From Aquisediminimonas profunda (GTDB taxonomy: Bacteria > Pseudomonadota > Alphaproteobacteria > Sphingomonadales > Sphingomonadaceae): a DNA stretch of 64,000 nt. Positions 18,292 to 35,839 of the stretch are shown here, piece by piece (the stretch's first letter is position 1; each line of letters starts with the position of its first letter). Location: assembly GCF_019443285.1 (NCBI RefSeq), contig NZ_CP080327.1:1054001-1118000 (forward strand), read 5' to 3'. Below the pieces are notes generated by a model. The model worked only from the letters and a program-made list of their open reading frames with translations, was not told where the DNA came from and made no database searches. The position numbers and the translations under genes were made by a program.

Positions 18292-19096
18292 TGTCGCCTC
18301 CCCATTGATTGTGCGATTTCAAGATAGCTGGTGATTTCTGTTTCGGTGATGCCCAGGCCCAAAGCGCGGAATCGCGCATGGGGAGCATCAGGAATACATG
18401 TTCGAGTGTGGCCAGCGCGACGAGTGCGAAAAGCATCATCGTGCCCACCATTTCTCCGCTCGCTTGCGGGGCTGCGAGTGCTTGGCCCAACAAGATGATG
18501 CTCAACCAGGCCGAACCTGCAAGTGAAAGCGGGAACAGCGGATTAATAGCTGCCTTGCGGAAATAGGTTTTCAGATAGGCCATATGCGCTGGCATGATAT
18601 CCGTTGTCAGATTGGCGACACCGAGGAAGATATTGAGTTTGGTTGAAAGCCGCATGACAAAGAGCAGCCCGAACGTCTCAGCCGCAATCTGGTTTGGCTG
18701 GCCCAAGCACATCAAAAACAGGACAGCAGTTGTAGCTGCTAACGCAATCTCATGATGGATGAGCGTGGCAGCGGCTGACTTGAAGCGGGCCCAACCTGCC
18801 AGATTTGGCCCTTCTTCCTTTCGGTTGGGTCCCCTCACGAAGCCCATCAGAAAGCTCATTTCATGCCAGCCCCAGATTGCTGTCGCCGAAGCAAAAGCGA
18901 GATAGGCGCCGCTTGTCGATGCATCGCCAGCGCTGACGATGACGCCCAGCGTCGCAAAGCCGGCCACAACAGTCGCCCCGACCAGGCTTGCGCCAAAAGT
19001 CTCGACCGGCTTGTTGTCGAGCCAGATGATGGCGCCGGTGCTGACAAACCAGACCACCGCCACAAATATGAAGGGCAAGATCAGTGCCCAGTTCAC
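18281..19096 (-). CDS. puhE: Photosynthetic complex putative assembly protein PuhE
   Basis: PuhE (DUF3623 family) is a polytopic membrane protein linked genetically to reaction-centre and bacteriochlorophyll accumulation. The 271-aa protein has about seven hydrophobic segments and the family stretches [15 protein letters not shown] and [16 protein letters not shown], with THHE-like LIHHEIAL. It overlaps acsF by 4 bp and hemA by 11 bp. The order acsF-puhE-hemA is common in sphingomonad photosynthesis clusters. Confidence 0.92.
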   Translation of the reverse strand: MNWALILPFIFVAVVWFVSTGAIIWLDNKPVETFGASLVGATVVAGFATLGVIVSAGDASTSGAYLAFASATAIWGWHEMSFLMGFVRGPNRKEEGPNLAGWARFKSAAATLIHHEIALAATTAVLFLMCLGQPNQIAAETFGLLFVMRLSTKLNIFLGVANLTTDIMPAHMAYLKTYFRKAAINPLFPLSLAGSAWLSIILLGQALAAPQASGEMVGTMMLFALVALATLEHVFLMLPMRDSALWAWASPKQKSPAILKSHNQWGGDNGL

Positions 19097-20157
19097 CAGG
19101 CAGGCACCAGTCGGACCGTGGCAGGAACCCTGTTGTCCTGCGCCGGCAGGAAGAACAGGCGCATCATGTCAAATGCAACCCCGGCGCTGTGTCCCAACCG
19201 CTTCAGGAAGCCGATCGGGCCGCCTTGGGTCCGGGCCGCAGCCATGCCGAGATTGTGGCGCAGAATGCTATCCATCAAGGCGCGAAAATGCGGACTGTCG
19301 CTATCGAGTACGACGGGAAATACTTGTTTGGTGATCTCCGAACAGATCCGGAAAACCGTGTAGTCATAGTCTGTGGGGTCCATCCCGAAGGCCTTGTAGA
19401 GTGCAGGCCGCGTATGGTCGCGCACATACATTGTCGTGTAGACGGCCATAAGGAAGAAACGGATCCACAATCGATTGACGCCCTGGAGCAACTTAGGGTC
19501 TGCCCGCATCAGCAAGGCAAAAGCTTCGCCGTGGCGGAATTCGTCGTTGCACCATTCTTCGAACCAGCTGAAAATTGGGTGGAATTGCTTGTCAGGGTTG
19601 CGCGCAAGATGGCGGTAGATCGTGATGTAGCGCGCATAGCCGATCTTTTCCGACAGATAGACCGCATAGTAAATGAATTTTGGCCGGAAAAACGTATATT
19701 TCTTGGTCTTTGTCAGAAAGCCGAGATCGACTCCGATTCCGGCATCCTTGAGGCTGTCATTGATGAAGCCCGCGTGGCGGCTCTCGTCGCGGGCCATGAG
19801 CCGAAACAACGCCTTGGCGTCCGGATTTTTCGTGCGCTTGGCAATTTCGGCATAGAGGATGCAACCTGAAAATTCGGCTGTCAGCGAACTGACCAGAAAA
19901 TCGATAAATTCCCCGCGCAACGCCGGATCAAGTGCATTGATCGCGCCATCAAATGCAGCCGTCTTGCGGAAATGCGTCTTGTTTGGATCGCTTTCCATTT
20001 CGGCAATCAGGGCGTCCCATTCACCGCGAACCCGCGAAACGTCGATCCGGTCCATCGCGTCAAAATCGGTCGTGTAGAAACGGGGCGACAAGACCGTATC
20101 CGTGCGGGCCATGTCCAGCGTATCGGCTGGTGTGAAATCATGTTTCATTTCGGTCAT
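19093..20157 (-). CDS. acsF: Aerobic Mg-protoporphyrin IX monomethyl ester cyclase
   Basis: AcsF is the O2-dependent di-iron oxidative cyclase that forms ring E (the isocyclic ring). The 354-aa protein has di-iron ligand motifs of the ExxH type: RDESRHAGF and [10 protein letters not shown], with an upstream [12 protein letters not shown] Glu. Some alphaproteobacterial enzymes need a BciE partner; none was recognised here. No oxygen-independent bchE is in the window, so ring E formation would depend on oxygen. ATG 20157 overlaps the upstream gene by 4 bp; an ATG three codons later is possible. Confidence 0.96.
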   Translation of the reverse strand: MTEMKHDFTPADTLDMARTDTVLSPRFYTTDFDAMDRIDVSRVRGEWDALIAEMESDPNKTHFRKTAAFDGAINALDPALRGEFIDFLVSSLTAEFSGCILYAEIAKRTKNPDAKALFRLMARDESRHAGFINDSLKDAGIGVDLGFLTKTKKYTFFRPKFIYYAVYLSEKIGYARYITIYRHLARNPDKQFHPIFSWFEEWCNDEFRHGEAFALLMRADPKLLQGVNRLWIRFFLMAVYTTMYVRDHTRPALYKAFGMDPTDYDYTVFRICSEITKQVFPVVLDSDSPHFRALMDSILRHNLGMAAARTQGGPIGFLKRLGHSAGVAFDMMRLFFLPAQDNRVPATVRLVPAW

Positions 20158-20447
20158 GATGCCCTCCCGGCAGAAAATCCTATTTCGTAAAGTTCAGTGA
20201 GCTCGAAGTGGCCCCGCATTTTCGTCCAAAGCCGTTCGGGCAGGCTGGCCCGGGTCACTGTTGCCATCCTGCGTTCGACAATCCTCTCGCCATATTGCAC
20301 CCGGATAGCCTGGCCATGGACAAGCACCTTGTCGCCTGGGTGGATCGCCACGTCGTCGGCTAGCTCAACATGGGCATGTAGATAGTCGAAACTGTGTTCG
20401 ACCTCGATCGTGCACGGTGTATCAAATCGGGTGCGCAAAAGATTCAT
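20154..20447 (-). CDS. Conserved small protein between puhC and acsF, function unknown
   Basis: The 97-aa soluble protein is probably beta-rich, with the segments [24 protein letters not shown] and a C-terminal [13 protein letters not shown] gene of this size commonly sits between puhC and acsF in AcsF-containing photosynthesis clusters and has no assigned role. It overlaps both neighbours by 4 bp, so it is made together with PuhC and AcsF. A role with AcsF or in complex assembly is only inferred from position. Confidence 0.8.
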   Translation of the reverse strand: MNLLRTRFDTPCTIEVEHSFDYLHAHVELADDVAIHPGDKVLVHGQAIRVQYGERIVERRMATVTRASLPERLWTKMRGHFELTELYEIGFSAGRAS

Positions 20448-20938
20448 CGTGACGCGACCCTTGTGGTCGGAGCGGGAAGCAGGAGGTCTAGAAAGGCCTG
20501 ACGATTGGTATCTCCAAAGCCGTTCAGTTCAATCACGCGGCCAGTGGCCAGATCTTCAAGCGCCAGATTTTGATTGGCCCAGAGCGTAAGGCGGAACGGA
20601 GGTTCCTGGTTGAGCCCGCGCATATGACGATCGCGCGCCAGTCCGCGCATTACACCGCGAATGAAGCCGGTCTTGCTCCCTGCCTGAATGATAGAGGCAG
20701 TCGTGCCGCGAGTGACGTCGCGGATCATGACCGACCCATCCTTCTGATCCAGAAATTGTAGGTCGCGCACCGCAAGTTTGGGCATATGCACTGCTTCACG
20801 GCGCTGTTCGGCGGAAACCGGACCGGGCACGATGCCGAGTGCAACGGCCCCGGTGAATGCCAGCGTCAGCCCCACCAAGACTGCAGCGCCGATCAGGGCA
20901 CCTTTGGGAAGCGATTCACTGTGTGTATGTCCACTCAT
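20444..20938 (-). CDS. puhC: Photosynthetic complex assembly protein PuhC
   Basis: PuhC is needed for optimal reaction-centre/LH1 assembly in Rhodobacter. The 164-aa protein has a short cytoplasmic His-containing N-terminus, one membrane span (about 14-36) and a periplasmic domain with RDLQFLDQKDGSVMIRD and FIRGVMRGLARDR. It overlaps puhB and the 97-aa gene by 4 bp each. Confidence 0.9.
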   Translation of the reverse strand: MSGHTHSESLPKGALIGAAVLVGLTLAFTGAVALGIVPGPVSAEQRREAVHMPKLAVRDLQFLDQKDGSVMIRDVTRGTTASIIQAGSKTGFIRGVMRGLARDRHMRGLNQEPPFRLTLWANQNLALEDLATGRVIELNGFGDTNRQAFLDLLLPAPTTRVASR

Positions 20939-21555
20939 GCTGTCAGCGCCTTCCTGTTGCCTTGCGCTGCAACCTGTACGTCCAGTGGCGTCGTTTGGCT
21001 CCCCGGGTTGGCAGCGCGCAAGGCTGTGCTCAGCAACCCAGTGACATGCAGTGCATTGGGCACGGCTCGCAACATCGGTTCCGGCCTTGCGAGTTTCCAG
21101 GCCCTGGCATGTGGCCAGAACTGAAGGTAGCCAAGGCGATGCCTGGCCGAGAGCTGCAGAACAATGTTGCCCCGTCCCGCGCCATCAAGCGCAAGACCAG
21201 CGCTTCCAATTGCAGTGAGGGGCAGGTTGACACATTTCTGCAGCGCCATGCCGAAGCGCAGCACGACCCGCTTGTTCGTAATTGTGTAGATTGTCGTTCT
21301 CGCCGATAGCCAGGCGAGGCCAAAAAGCAGTGAGAGGCCGACACACGCTCCGGCGAGCGTCAGACCGATCCCGATCATTGAGCCACTGGACAGCGCCCAG
21401 AGCAGGAGCGCCACGAAATAGACGGCGATGCCCTGCACATGGAACGCTCCCTTGGCCAGGCCCAGCCAGTCGGGCGAACCTTGCCAGAGGATATGTTCAC
21501 CCGCCGGCAGCCGTTCAGGCAGGCCGGGGATGGGCTCATGATCATATTCGCTCAC
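20935..21555 (-). CDS. puhB: Photosynthetic complex assembly protein PuhB
   Basis: PuhB is a membrane protein promoting reaction-centre assembly. I start it at GTG (21555), overlapping the puhA stop as GTGA. This gives 206 aa beginning SEYDHEPIPGLPERLPAGE, the usual PuhB N-terminus. Longer in-frame starts would run into puhA. It has the GEHILWQGSPDW motif of PH-like/DUF304 proteins, two membrane spans (about 45-95) and TIYTITNKRVVLRFG. Confidence 0.92.
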   Translation of the reverse strand: MSEYDHEPIPGLPERLPAGEHILWQGSPDWLGLAKGAFHVQGIAVYFVALLLWALSSGSMIGIGLTLAGACVGLSLLFGLAWLSARTTIYTITNKRVVLRFGMALQKCVNLPLTAIGSAGLALDGAGRGNIVLQLSARHRLGYLQFWPHARAWKLARPEPMLRAVPNALHVTGLLSTALRAANPGSQTTPLDVQVAAQGNRKALTA

Positions 21556-22322
21556 AGATAGGGCTCCGAACGACCGGGACTGGAATAGAGATAGCCACTG
21601 CCGAAATAGGCCGTGATCTTCTCTTCTTCCAGGCGGGTGACGATGCCAGCCTTGGCAACCCCGGGAGCGCCAGCAAACTGGCTGCCCTTGAGCGCGGAGC
21701 AATGGACAACGCCGCGCCGCCTGTCGACCAGAGCCATTGTCATTGGCAGCAGCACCGATTTGTCGCCAACGCTCACATCAAGGTAGCGGATCATCATTTC
21801 AGACCGGTCAACCCAAAGATCGGCAACGGTTCCGGCAACTGCACCATCGACGCCGAGGACTTTCATGCCGCGCGGATCGGGATCGCGGCCTTCGACGACA
21901 ATCCCGGTGCCGCCGATCGGCACGATGCGCGGCTGGCCTTCGTGCGTAAGGTCAGGTGTATCGCTGCGTGCGGCCCAGGCGCCAGGTCCAACGCCCGCTC
22001 CGATCCCGCTCCCGGTCGGCTCAAGCGGAGAGCCTGCCCAAGGAGCGGTTCTCCGCGCATTGGGAACATCGATCGACTCACGACCCTTGGTTGGTGTCGT
22101 AACGCTGCCTTGATCAAATGGCAGGTGGAACGTCTTGGGCGTCGCCATCTGCAATAGTCCATCATTGTTCAGGAGGTGGCCGCCAACGTCCGTTTCAAGC
22201 GGATATCCCTCGCGACGGTCTTCACGTCGCAGCCAGATGACAAGTCCTAGGAAGAACAGGGCAAAGATGTAGAACATCAGCTCTGCTGCATCCATGTGTC
22301 CGAAAAAGAGTGTGTTTTGCAT
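21552..22322 (-). CDS. puhA: Photosynthetic reaction centre H subunit
   Basis: PuhA caps the cytoplasmic side of the reaction centre and carries the proton route to QB. The 256-aa protein has a short periplasmic N-terminus, one span (about 12-31) and a cytoplasmic domain. Family motifs include WLRREDRREGYPLE, TFHLPFDQG, VLGVDGAVAGTVADLWVDRSE and the C-terminal KITAYFGSGYLY. It lies downstream of lhaA by 18 bp. Confidence 0.97.
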   Translation of the reverse strand: MQNTLFFGHMDAAELMFYIFALFFLGLVIWLRREDRREGYPLETDVGGHLLNNDGLLQMATPKTFHLPFDQGSVTTPTKGRESIDVPNARRTAPWAGSPLEPTGSGIGAGVGPGAWAARSDTPDLTHEGQPRIVPIGGTGIVVEGRDPDPRGMKVLGVDGAVAGTVADLWVDRSEMMIRYLDVSVGDKSVLLPMTMALVDRRRGVVHCSALKGSQFAGAPGVAKAGIVTRLEEEKITAYFGSGYLYSSPGRSEPYL

Positions 22323-22340
22323 GGGAGTCTCCGTTCGGTC

Positions 22341-23773
22341 TCAGGTGGGGAACTCAGTCAGACCAAATTTTGGCGCATTGTTAGAAGTCGGGCCGGTGGT
22401 GACGCGCCGCGCCAACGGACCAAGTGCGACAAGCGTTGCAAACAGCAGCGCGATCTCAACATGATAGACAAACTGGTATCCGGTCGCTGGGCCGGAAAGC
22501 GCTTCCCCGAAGCCGCCTCGGGTCGCAATGCTGCCCGTCAAATCGCGCAGTCCGCCGCCCAGCATTGCCGCAACGCCATTGGCTGACGCCTGGACTGCGC
22601 CCCAGGCCCCCAGTGCCAGACCGGAATCGTTGGACTGGCTCAGGGCCATGGCTGCGATCAGCAAACCGACAGAAAACACGCCGCTGCCAAAGCCAATCAG
22701 AACAACGCCCGCGCGCATGACCGAGATCGACTGGAGCGGAGCAGAAAAGATCACGAGCGAAAAGGCCGCGATCCCGGCCACGGTACCAATGCCGGCCAAC
22801 CGGTGCGGATCGGCGCCCTTGCCAAGCTGGTTTGCTGCAAAGCCGAACCCGCACAACGCCCCTGTTGCCCAGAGCGCTGTGAGGCCGGTTGTTTGTCCCA
22901 CCGACAAGCCAAGCACCTGCCCGCCATAAGGTTCAAGTAGAACGTCCTGCATCGAGAATGCTGCCGAGCCCAGTCCGACAGCGACGAGAAGGCGGATGGT
23001 GCGGCCTTCCGCGGCAAATTTTTGCCACGTTTGAGAGAAGGTGAGGTGGACATTGTCCAAGGCTGTCTTTGCCGAATTGCGCGCTTCCTGTTTCCAAAGC
23101 GCAATGACATTGAGCACGAGTGTGAGTTCGGCGGTCCCCTGGATGACCTGGATCAGCCGCTTCGATGAAAAATCAGCGAGCAATGCTCCAAAAAGCAGCG
23201 AGGCAATCAACATGCCCAGCAACAGCATGACATAGAGCAAGGCGACGACCCGCGGTCGGGTTTCTTCGGTGGCGAGATCCGTTGCCAAGGCAAGTCCGGC
23301 GGTCTGGGTGGTATGCATCCCGATGCCGACCAGAAAAAAGGCCAGCGCGGCAGCGATTTCGCCATACCAGATTGGCCCCCGCGTATCACCGGACATGATG
23401 ATGAGCGCGAAGGGCAGGATTGCGAAACCACCGAACTGCAGCAAGGTGCCGAACCAAAGGTAGGGAACCCGACGCCAGCCGAGCACAGATTTGTGAGTAT
23501 CCGATTTGTGCCCGATCAAAGCGCGAAACGGTGCAAACAGCAGGGGGATCGACACCATCAGCGCAACAGTCCAGGCTGGAATATGCAACTCCAGAATCAT
23601 GACGCGGTTAAGGGTTCCGGTCAGCAATACTGCTGCGAGACCGACGGAAATCTGGAACAGCGAAAGGCGGAGCAAGCGGGACAGTGGCAATTCGGCAGAC
23701 GCGGCATCGGCAAACGGCAGGAAAGCCGTTCCGATCCGCGCCCATTGCAGCGCCAAAGGCTTGCGCGAGCCGC

Positions 23774-23777
<4 letters not shown>
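22341..23777 (-). CDS. lhaA: LH1 assembly protein LhaA (PucC-type major facilitator)
   Basis: LhaA promotes insertion and assembly of the LH1 antenna around the reaction centre. The 478-aa protein is polytopic (about 12 spans) and belongs to the bacteriochlorophyll-delivery family of major facilitators. Recognisable segments are GTLNRVMILEL, FAPFRALIGHKSDTHKSVLGWRRVP and MQDVLLEPYGGQVLGL. It sits between bchM and puhA and overlaps bchM by 4 bp. A paralogue is encoded at 35.8-37.1 kb. Confidence 0.93.
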
Positions 23778-32319
<8,542 letters not shown>

Positions 32320-32364
32320 CTCGCGTCCCTCTCCCGAAAGAGACTAGGTCAGCTTGCTCAAAAC

Positions 32365-32398
32365 TGTCAACTAAACTTTACGTCAAAAAAAATAGACA
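32365..32398. promoter_or_regulatory. Degenerate PpsR-type boxes in the bchF/aerR divergent region
   Basis: Two one-mismatch palindromes are seen: TGT-N12-ACG at 32365-32382 and CGT-N12-ACA at 32381-32398. They lie 46-80 bp upstream of bchF and overlap each other by two bases. On the minus strand a TTGACA hexamer lies at 32369-32364, a possible -35 for bchF. The rest of the 215-bp region up to aerR (32535) has a GGGGTGGAGAG ribosome-binding site and no other clear signal. Confidence 0.5.
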
Positions 32399-32534
32399 CA
32401 TTCTTGCTGTCGGGGAATTGCATCTGCCGCAGAACCTGTTTAGCCTTCCGAGTCGGAGGATTGGGGATCGTCTGCACGGACCTGGCTTCTGCCGACGCGG
32501 CATCAATCGCGCGGATTAGGGGTGGAGAGCCTCG

Positions 32535-33404
32535 ATGGCATCTACGTGGGGAATGGAGCAGAATTTCCGCTACTCGAGTTTTCGGGATCTATCCGGAGGC
32601 GGTGCCGATCGATCGCCTGACATGCTTGCCAGATTGATCGAGGCAGAAATCATCCCGCGCCTTTTGCTGGCGCATAGCGATGAAACTCTTGAGCAAGATG
32701 CCGTCGCTGCGGACGTTGCGCCATGCGTCGAGCCGGGCGAGGCGGAGGCGTTCGCGCGGCTTGCCTTGAACAACGAAGCACATGTGCTCATGCGCCATGT
32801 CGACGCGGCGCTTGCGCGGGGGCTTCCGGTTGAAGCGGTTCTGGTTGAAATTCTGGCCCCTGCAGCCCGTGACATGGGCGAGAAGTGGGAAAATGACGAA
32901 GTCGATTTCATTGATGTCACCATGGGTTTGTGGCGGCTTCAGGAAGTTGTCTACGAGCTGTCCGCTCGCGCCTGCGGTGCGGCTGAGAATCGCGGCGGTG
33001 ACCGTCGCGCTCTTTTGTGCGTGATGCCGGGCGAGCAGCATACGTTTGGAACGATTGTCATTGAGGAATGCTTCCGCCGCCGCGGCTGGGATACCCGCTG
33101 CATTACCAACGCGACTCAGCCGCAATTGCTCATGCTGGCAGGTGAACGCTGGTTTGAGATCATTGGCTTGACGGTTTCTTGCGACCACCATATCGACGAT
33201 TTGACCCGCATCGTCGGGTTATTGCGCAGTTCATCGCGCAATCCTCATGTTGGTATCATGGTCGGTGGACGAATTTTCAACAACAATGCTGACTTGGCGA
33301 CCCGGATCGGGGCGGATGCGACTGCGCAAAACGCGTTGCTTGCCGTTGATCGCGCAGAGGCGCTGGTGGCCAGCATGGCAAGTAGGCCTGCCATCGAGGT
33401 CTAA
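32535..33404 (+). CDS. ppaA: B12-type antirepressor of PpsR (AerR/PpaA family)
   Basis: AerR/PpaA proteins bind cobalamin and modulate PpsR/CrtJ activity, linking light and vitamin B12 to photosynthesis gene expression. The 289-aa protein has an N-terminal helical region with WENDEVDFIDVTMGLWRLQE (about 118-137), then a B12-binding/SCHIC-type fold with PGEQHTFGTIVIEE, a variant of the DxHxxG cobalamin motif with His169, and later GLTVSCDHHIDDL and VGGRIFNNN. It is immediately upstream of ppsR (33 bp), the usual arrangement. A second start lies at Met7. Confidence 0.9.
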   Translation: MASTWGMEQNFRYSSFRDLSGGGADRSPDMLARLIEAEIIPRLLLAHSDETLEQDAVAADVAPCVEPGEAEAFARLALNNEAHVLMRHVDAALARGLPVEAVLVEILAPAARDMGEKWENDEVDFIDVTMGLWRLQEVVYELSARACGAAENRGGDRRALLCVMPGEQHTFGTIVIEECFRRRGWDTRCITNATQPQLLMLAGERWFEIIGLTVSCDHHIDDLTRIVGLLRSSSRNPHVGIMVGGRIFNNNADLATRIGADATAQNALLAVDRAEALVASMASRPAIEV

Positions 33405-33437
33405 ACGCATCGAGGTGACAATGCCCGGGCATCTTGG

Positions 33438-34880
33438 ATGAAAACCGCCGCGCTTGCCCAAAACGGGACTGTTCCCTTTCGCGCTCCCGCGCAGACCCTT
33501 GAAGGACTCGACGTGGATGTAACATCGCGAATTCTTGCAGCAGTTGGTGATGTTACCATTGTCATTGATGACAGGGGCATTGTTCGTGATGTCGCGCTCG
33601 GTGGCATTGCCGTGCCCCAAGTGCTGGCACAGGATTGGCTGGACAAGCCTTGGGTCGACACCGTCACAATCGAAAGTCGATCCAAGATCGAAGAAATGCT
33701 GGCCGCCGCCGCAAGCAGCAGCCCAGTCCGCTGGCGGCAAGTCAATCACGTTTCGGAGCAGGGTGAACTGCCGATCCGGTATTTGGCTATAAGTGCCGGT
33801 AGCCGTGGCAGTGTGATCGCTATAGGTCGCGATATGCGTGCCGAGGCCGCGCTCCAGCAGCGTCTGCTTCAGGCGCAACAATCCATTGAACGTGATTATG
33901 TTCGTCTCCGCCAGGTCGAAGCGCGATATAGGATGCTGTTTGAGCAGTCTTCCGAAGTGGTCTTTATCGTAGAGGTTTCATCGCGCCAGATCAGCGATGC
34001 CAATCCGGCAGCCTGCCATTTGATGGGAGTCGACGCTGACGCGTTGATTGGCAAGCCAATCACGAGCCTGTTCGACGAATCGTCGCGCGATGCTGTGATC
34101 ATGACGCTCGGCGCTGTGGCCACGGCAGAGCATGTGGAGCCTGCTGCTGTCCGAATGGCGCATGATGGGAGTGATCTCCTGCTGTCTGCAAGCCTGTTCC
34201 GCCAGGAACGGAGTTCCTGCTTCCTTGTCCGGCTCATGACGCCTGAGGGCGGGGCGGCATATTTTGAACGCGAAAATCATCGACTTGTAGAAGTTCTCGA
34301 TCGCATGCCCGACGCGTTTGTCATTACGGATGATTCGCTGAAGATTATCGCGCAGAATGCTGCGTTCCTGGACATGACCCAACTTTCTCGCGGTGCACAG
34401 GTGTTGGGCCAGCCCCTTGGCCGGTTCGTCGGACGTCAGGGCATTGATCTCAACCTCCTCATTGCGCAACTGCGTGAACATGGCTCGGTTCGCAATTTTG
34501 CAACAATCATGCGCGGCGTGTTTGACATGCAGGATGAAGTCGAAGTGTCTGCCGTTGCCGTTCTGGAAGGCGATCAGCCGTGCTTTGGCTTCAGCATCCG
34601 CAACGTCGGGCGACGGCTTTCCGACCTGCCCGTCATCGGACGAGAATTGCCGCGATCAGTTGAACAACTGACGGGCCTTGTCGGCCGGGTCTCCCTGAAG
34701 GAAATCGTGCGCGAAAGCTCCGACCTGATCGAACGCCTGTGCATCGAGGCTGCCCTGAAATATACTGAGGATAACCGCGCTTCGGCGGCCGAAATCCTGG
34801 GTCTCAGCCGCCAAAGCCTTTATTCGAAGCTGCACCGTCACAAGCTCGGAAACCTTGGCGAGGATGAGGATGGTGAATAG
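33438..34880 (+). CDS. ppsR: Photosynthesis gene repressor PpsR/CrtJ
   Basis: PpsR represses bch, crt and puc-type promoters under aerobic or light conditions by binding TGT-N12-ACA. The 480-aa protein has an N-terminal PAS-like region, a Gln-rich helix (about 135-160), two further PAS domains (about 160-280 and 285-400) and a C-terminal Fis-type helix-turn-helix (ASAAEILGLSRQSLYSKLHRHKL). A Cys lies in ERLCIEAAL just before the HTH, matching the redox Cys near residue 424 of PpsR. The matching boxes are found at several promoters here. Confidence 0.95.
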   Translation: MKTAALAQNGTVPFRAPAQTLEGLDVDVTSRILAAVGDVTIVIDDRGIVRDVALGGIAVPQVLAQDWLDKPWVDTVTIESRSKIEEMLAAAASSSPVRWRQVNHVSEQGELPIRYLAISAGSRGSVIAIGRDMRAEAALQQRLLQAQQSIERDYVRLRQVEARYRMLFEQSSEVVFIVEVSSRQISDANPAACHLMGVDADALIGKPITSLFDESSRDAVIMTLGAVATAEHVEPAAVRMAHDGSDLLLSASLFRQERSSCFLVRLMTPEGGAAYFERENHRLVEVLDRMPDAFVITDDSLKIIAQNAAFLDMTQLSRGAQVLGQPLGRFVGRQGIDLNLLIAQLREHGSVRNFATIMRGVFDMQDEVEVSAVAVLEGDQPCFGFSIRNVGRRLSDLPVIGRELPRSVEQLTGLVGRVSLKEIVRESSDLIERLCIEAALKYTEDNRASAAEILGLSRQSLYSKLHRHKLGNLGEDEDGE

Positions 34881-34924
34881 TGTAAGGCTCTGTTGACGAT
34901 AGTTTTCGTCTGACCTAGCTTACA
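34881..34924. promoter_or_regulatory. bchG promoter with two degenerate PpsR boxes
   Basis: TGT-N12-ACG (34881-34898) and CGT-N12-ACA (34907-34924) have starts 26 bp apart, the same spacing as at bchC. They begin right after the ppsR stop and end 3 bp before the annotated bchG ATG. This suggests PpsR control of the bchG operon by adjacent boxes. The second box so close to the start codon leaves no room for a ribosome-binding site, so the message may be nearly leaderless or the true start slightly downstream. Confidence 0.55.
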
Positions 34925-34927
34925 CTC

Positions 34928-35839
34928 ATGTCTCGCCTTACACCTTCATTGCCAGCGCGCACGGTGCCAAGGCTGGGGGACATTCTCGAACTTTCAAAGC
35001 CGGTCACATGGTTCCCGCCAATGTGGGCATTCATGTGCGGAGTTGTGTCCACTGGCATCCCTCTTGCACAGCGATGGCCCTTTCTCGTGGCCGGCATGCT
35101 TTTGGCAGGACCACTCGTTTGCGGGACAAGCCAGATGGTCAACGACTGGTTTGATCGCCATGTCGATGCGATCAATGAGCCGGATAGGCCAATTCCCTCT
35201 GGCCGAATTCCCGGTCGCTGGGGGCTGCATCTGGCGATTGCCGGATCCGCTGTATCGCTTGTTGTTGCGTTACAGATCGGGACATGGGTTTTTGCAGCGA
35301 CGATCTTGGGGCTTATCCTGGCTTGGGCGTACAGCGCGCCGCCGGCCCGGCTGAAGATGAGTGGCTGGTGGGGCCCAGCCGCCGTTGCCCTTTCCTACGA
35401 AGGCTTGACATGGTTCACGGGGGCAGCCGTGATGGCTGGCCAGTTTCCCCGATCCGAGATTCTGCTCCTCTTGCTGCTCTACAGCTTTGGAGCGCATGGA
35501 ATCATGACCCTCAACGACTTCAAGGCCGTTGAAGGCGACAGGCAGATGGGCATCAATTCTTTGCCTGTGACACTGGGCGTCGGAACGGCCGCGCGATTGG
35601 CATGCGGCGTGATGGCCGCTCCGCAGGTGATCGTGATCGGGCTTCTCGTCCACTGGGGACTCCCTTGGCATGCCTCCATTATTGCGCTTCTTCTGGTTGG
35701 TCAGTTCATGTTGATGGCGCGGCTGTTGCGCGAGCCGGCCAAAAACACGCCCTGGTATAGCGCGACAGGGGTCAGTCTTTATGTCCTTGGCATGCTCGCT
35801 TCCGCGTTGGGGGTCGGGGCTTTGGGGGCACTGCCGTGA
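34928..35839 (+). CDS. bchG: Bacteriochlorophyll synthase (geranylgeranyl esterification)
   Basis: BchG attaches the C20 isoprenoid to bacteriochlorophyllide a at the membrane. The 303-aa UbiA-family protein has about eight spans, the substrate motif NDWFDRHVDAINEPDRPIPSG and the second Asp-rich region NDFKAVEGDRQMG. No Shine-Dalgarno precedes ATG 34928; an in-frame GTG at 34964 is a weaker alternative. The GTGA overlap with the next gene supports a bchG-PucC-like-bchP operon. Confidence 0.95.
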   Translation: MSRLTPSLPARTVPRLGDILELSKPVTWFPPMWAFMCGVVSTGIPLAQRWPFLVAGMLLAGPLVCGTSQMVNDWFDRHVDAINEPDRPIPSGRIPGRWGLHLAIAGSAVSLVVALQIGTWVFAATILGLILAWAYSAPPARLKMSGWWGPAAVALSYEGLTWFTGAAVMAGQFPRSEILLLLLLYSFGAHGIMTLNDFKAVEGDRQMGINSLPVTLGVGTAARLACGVMAAPQVIVIGLLVHWGLPWHASIIALLLVGQFMLMARLLREPAKNTPWYSATGVSLYVLGMLASALGVGALGALP

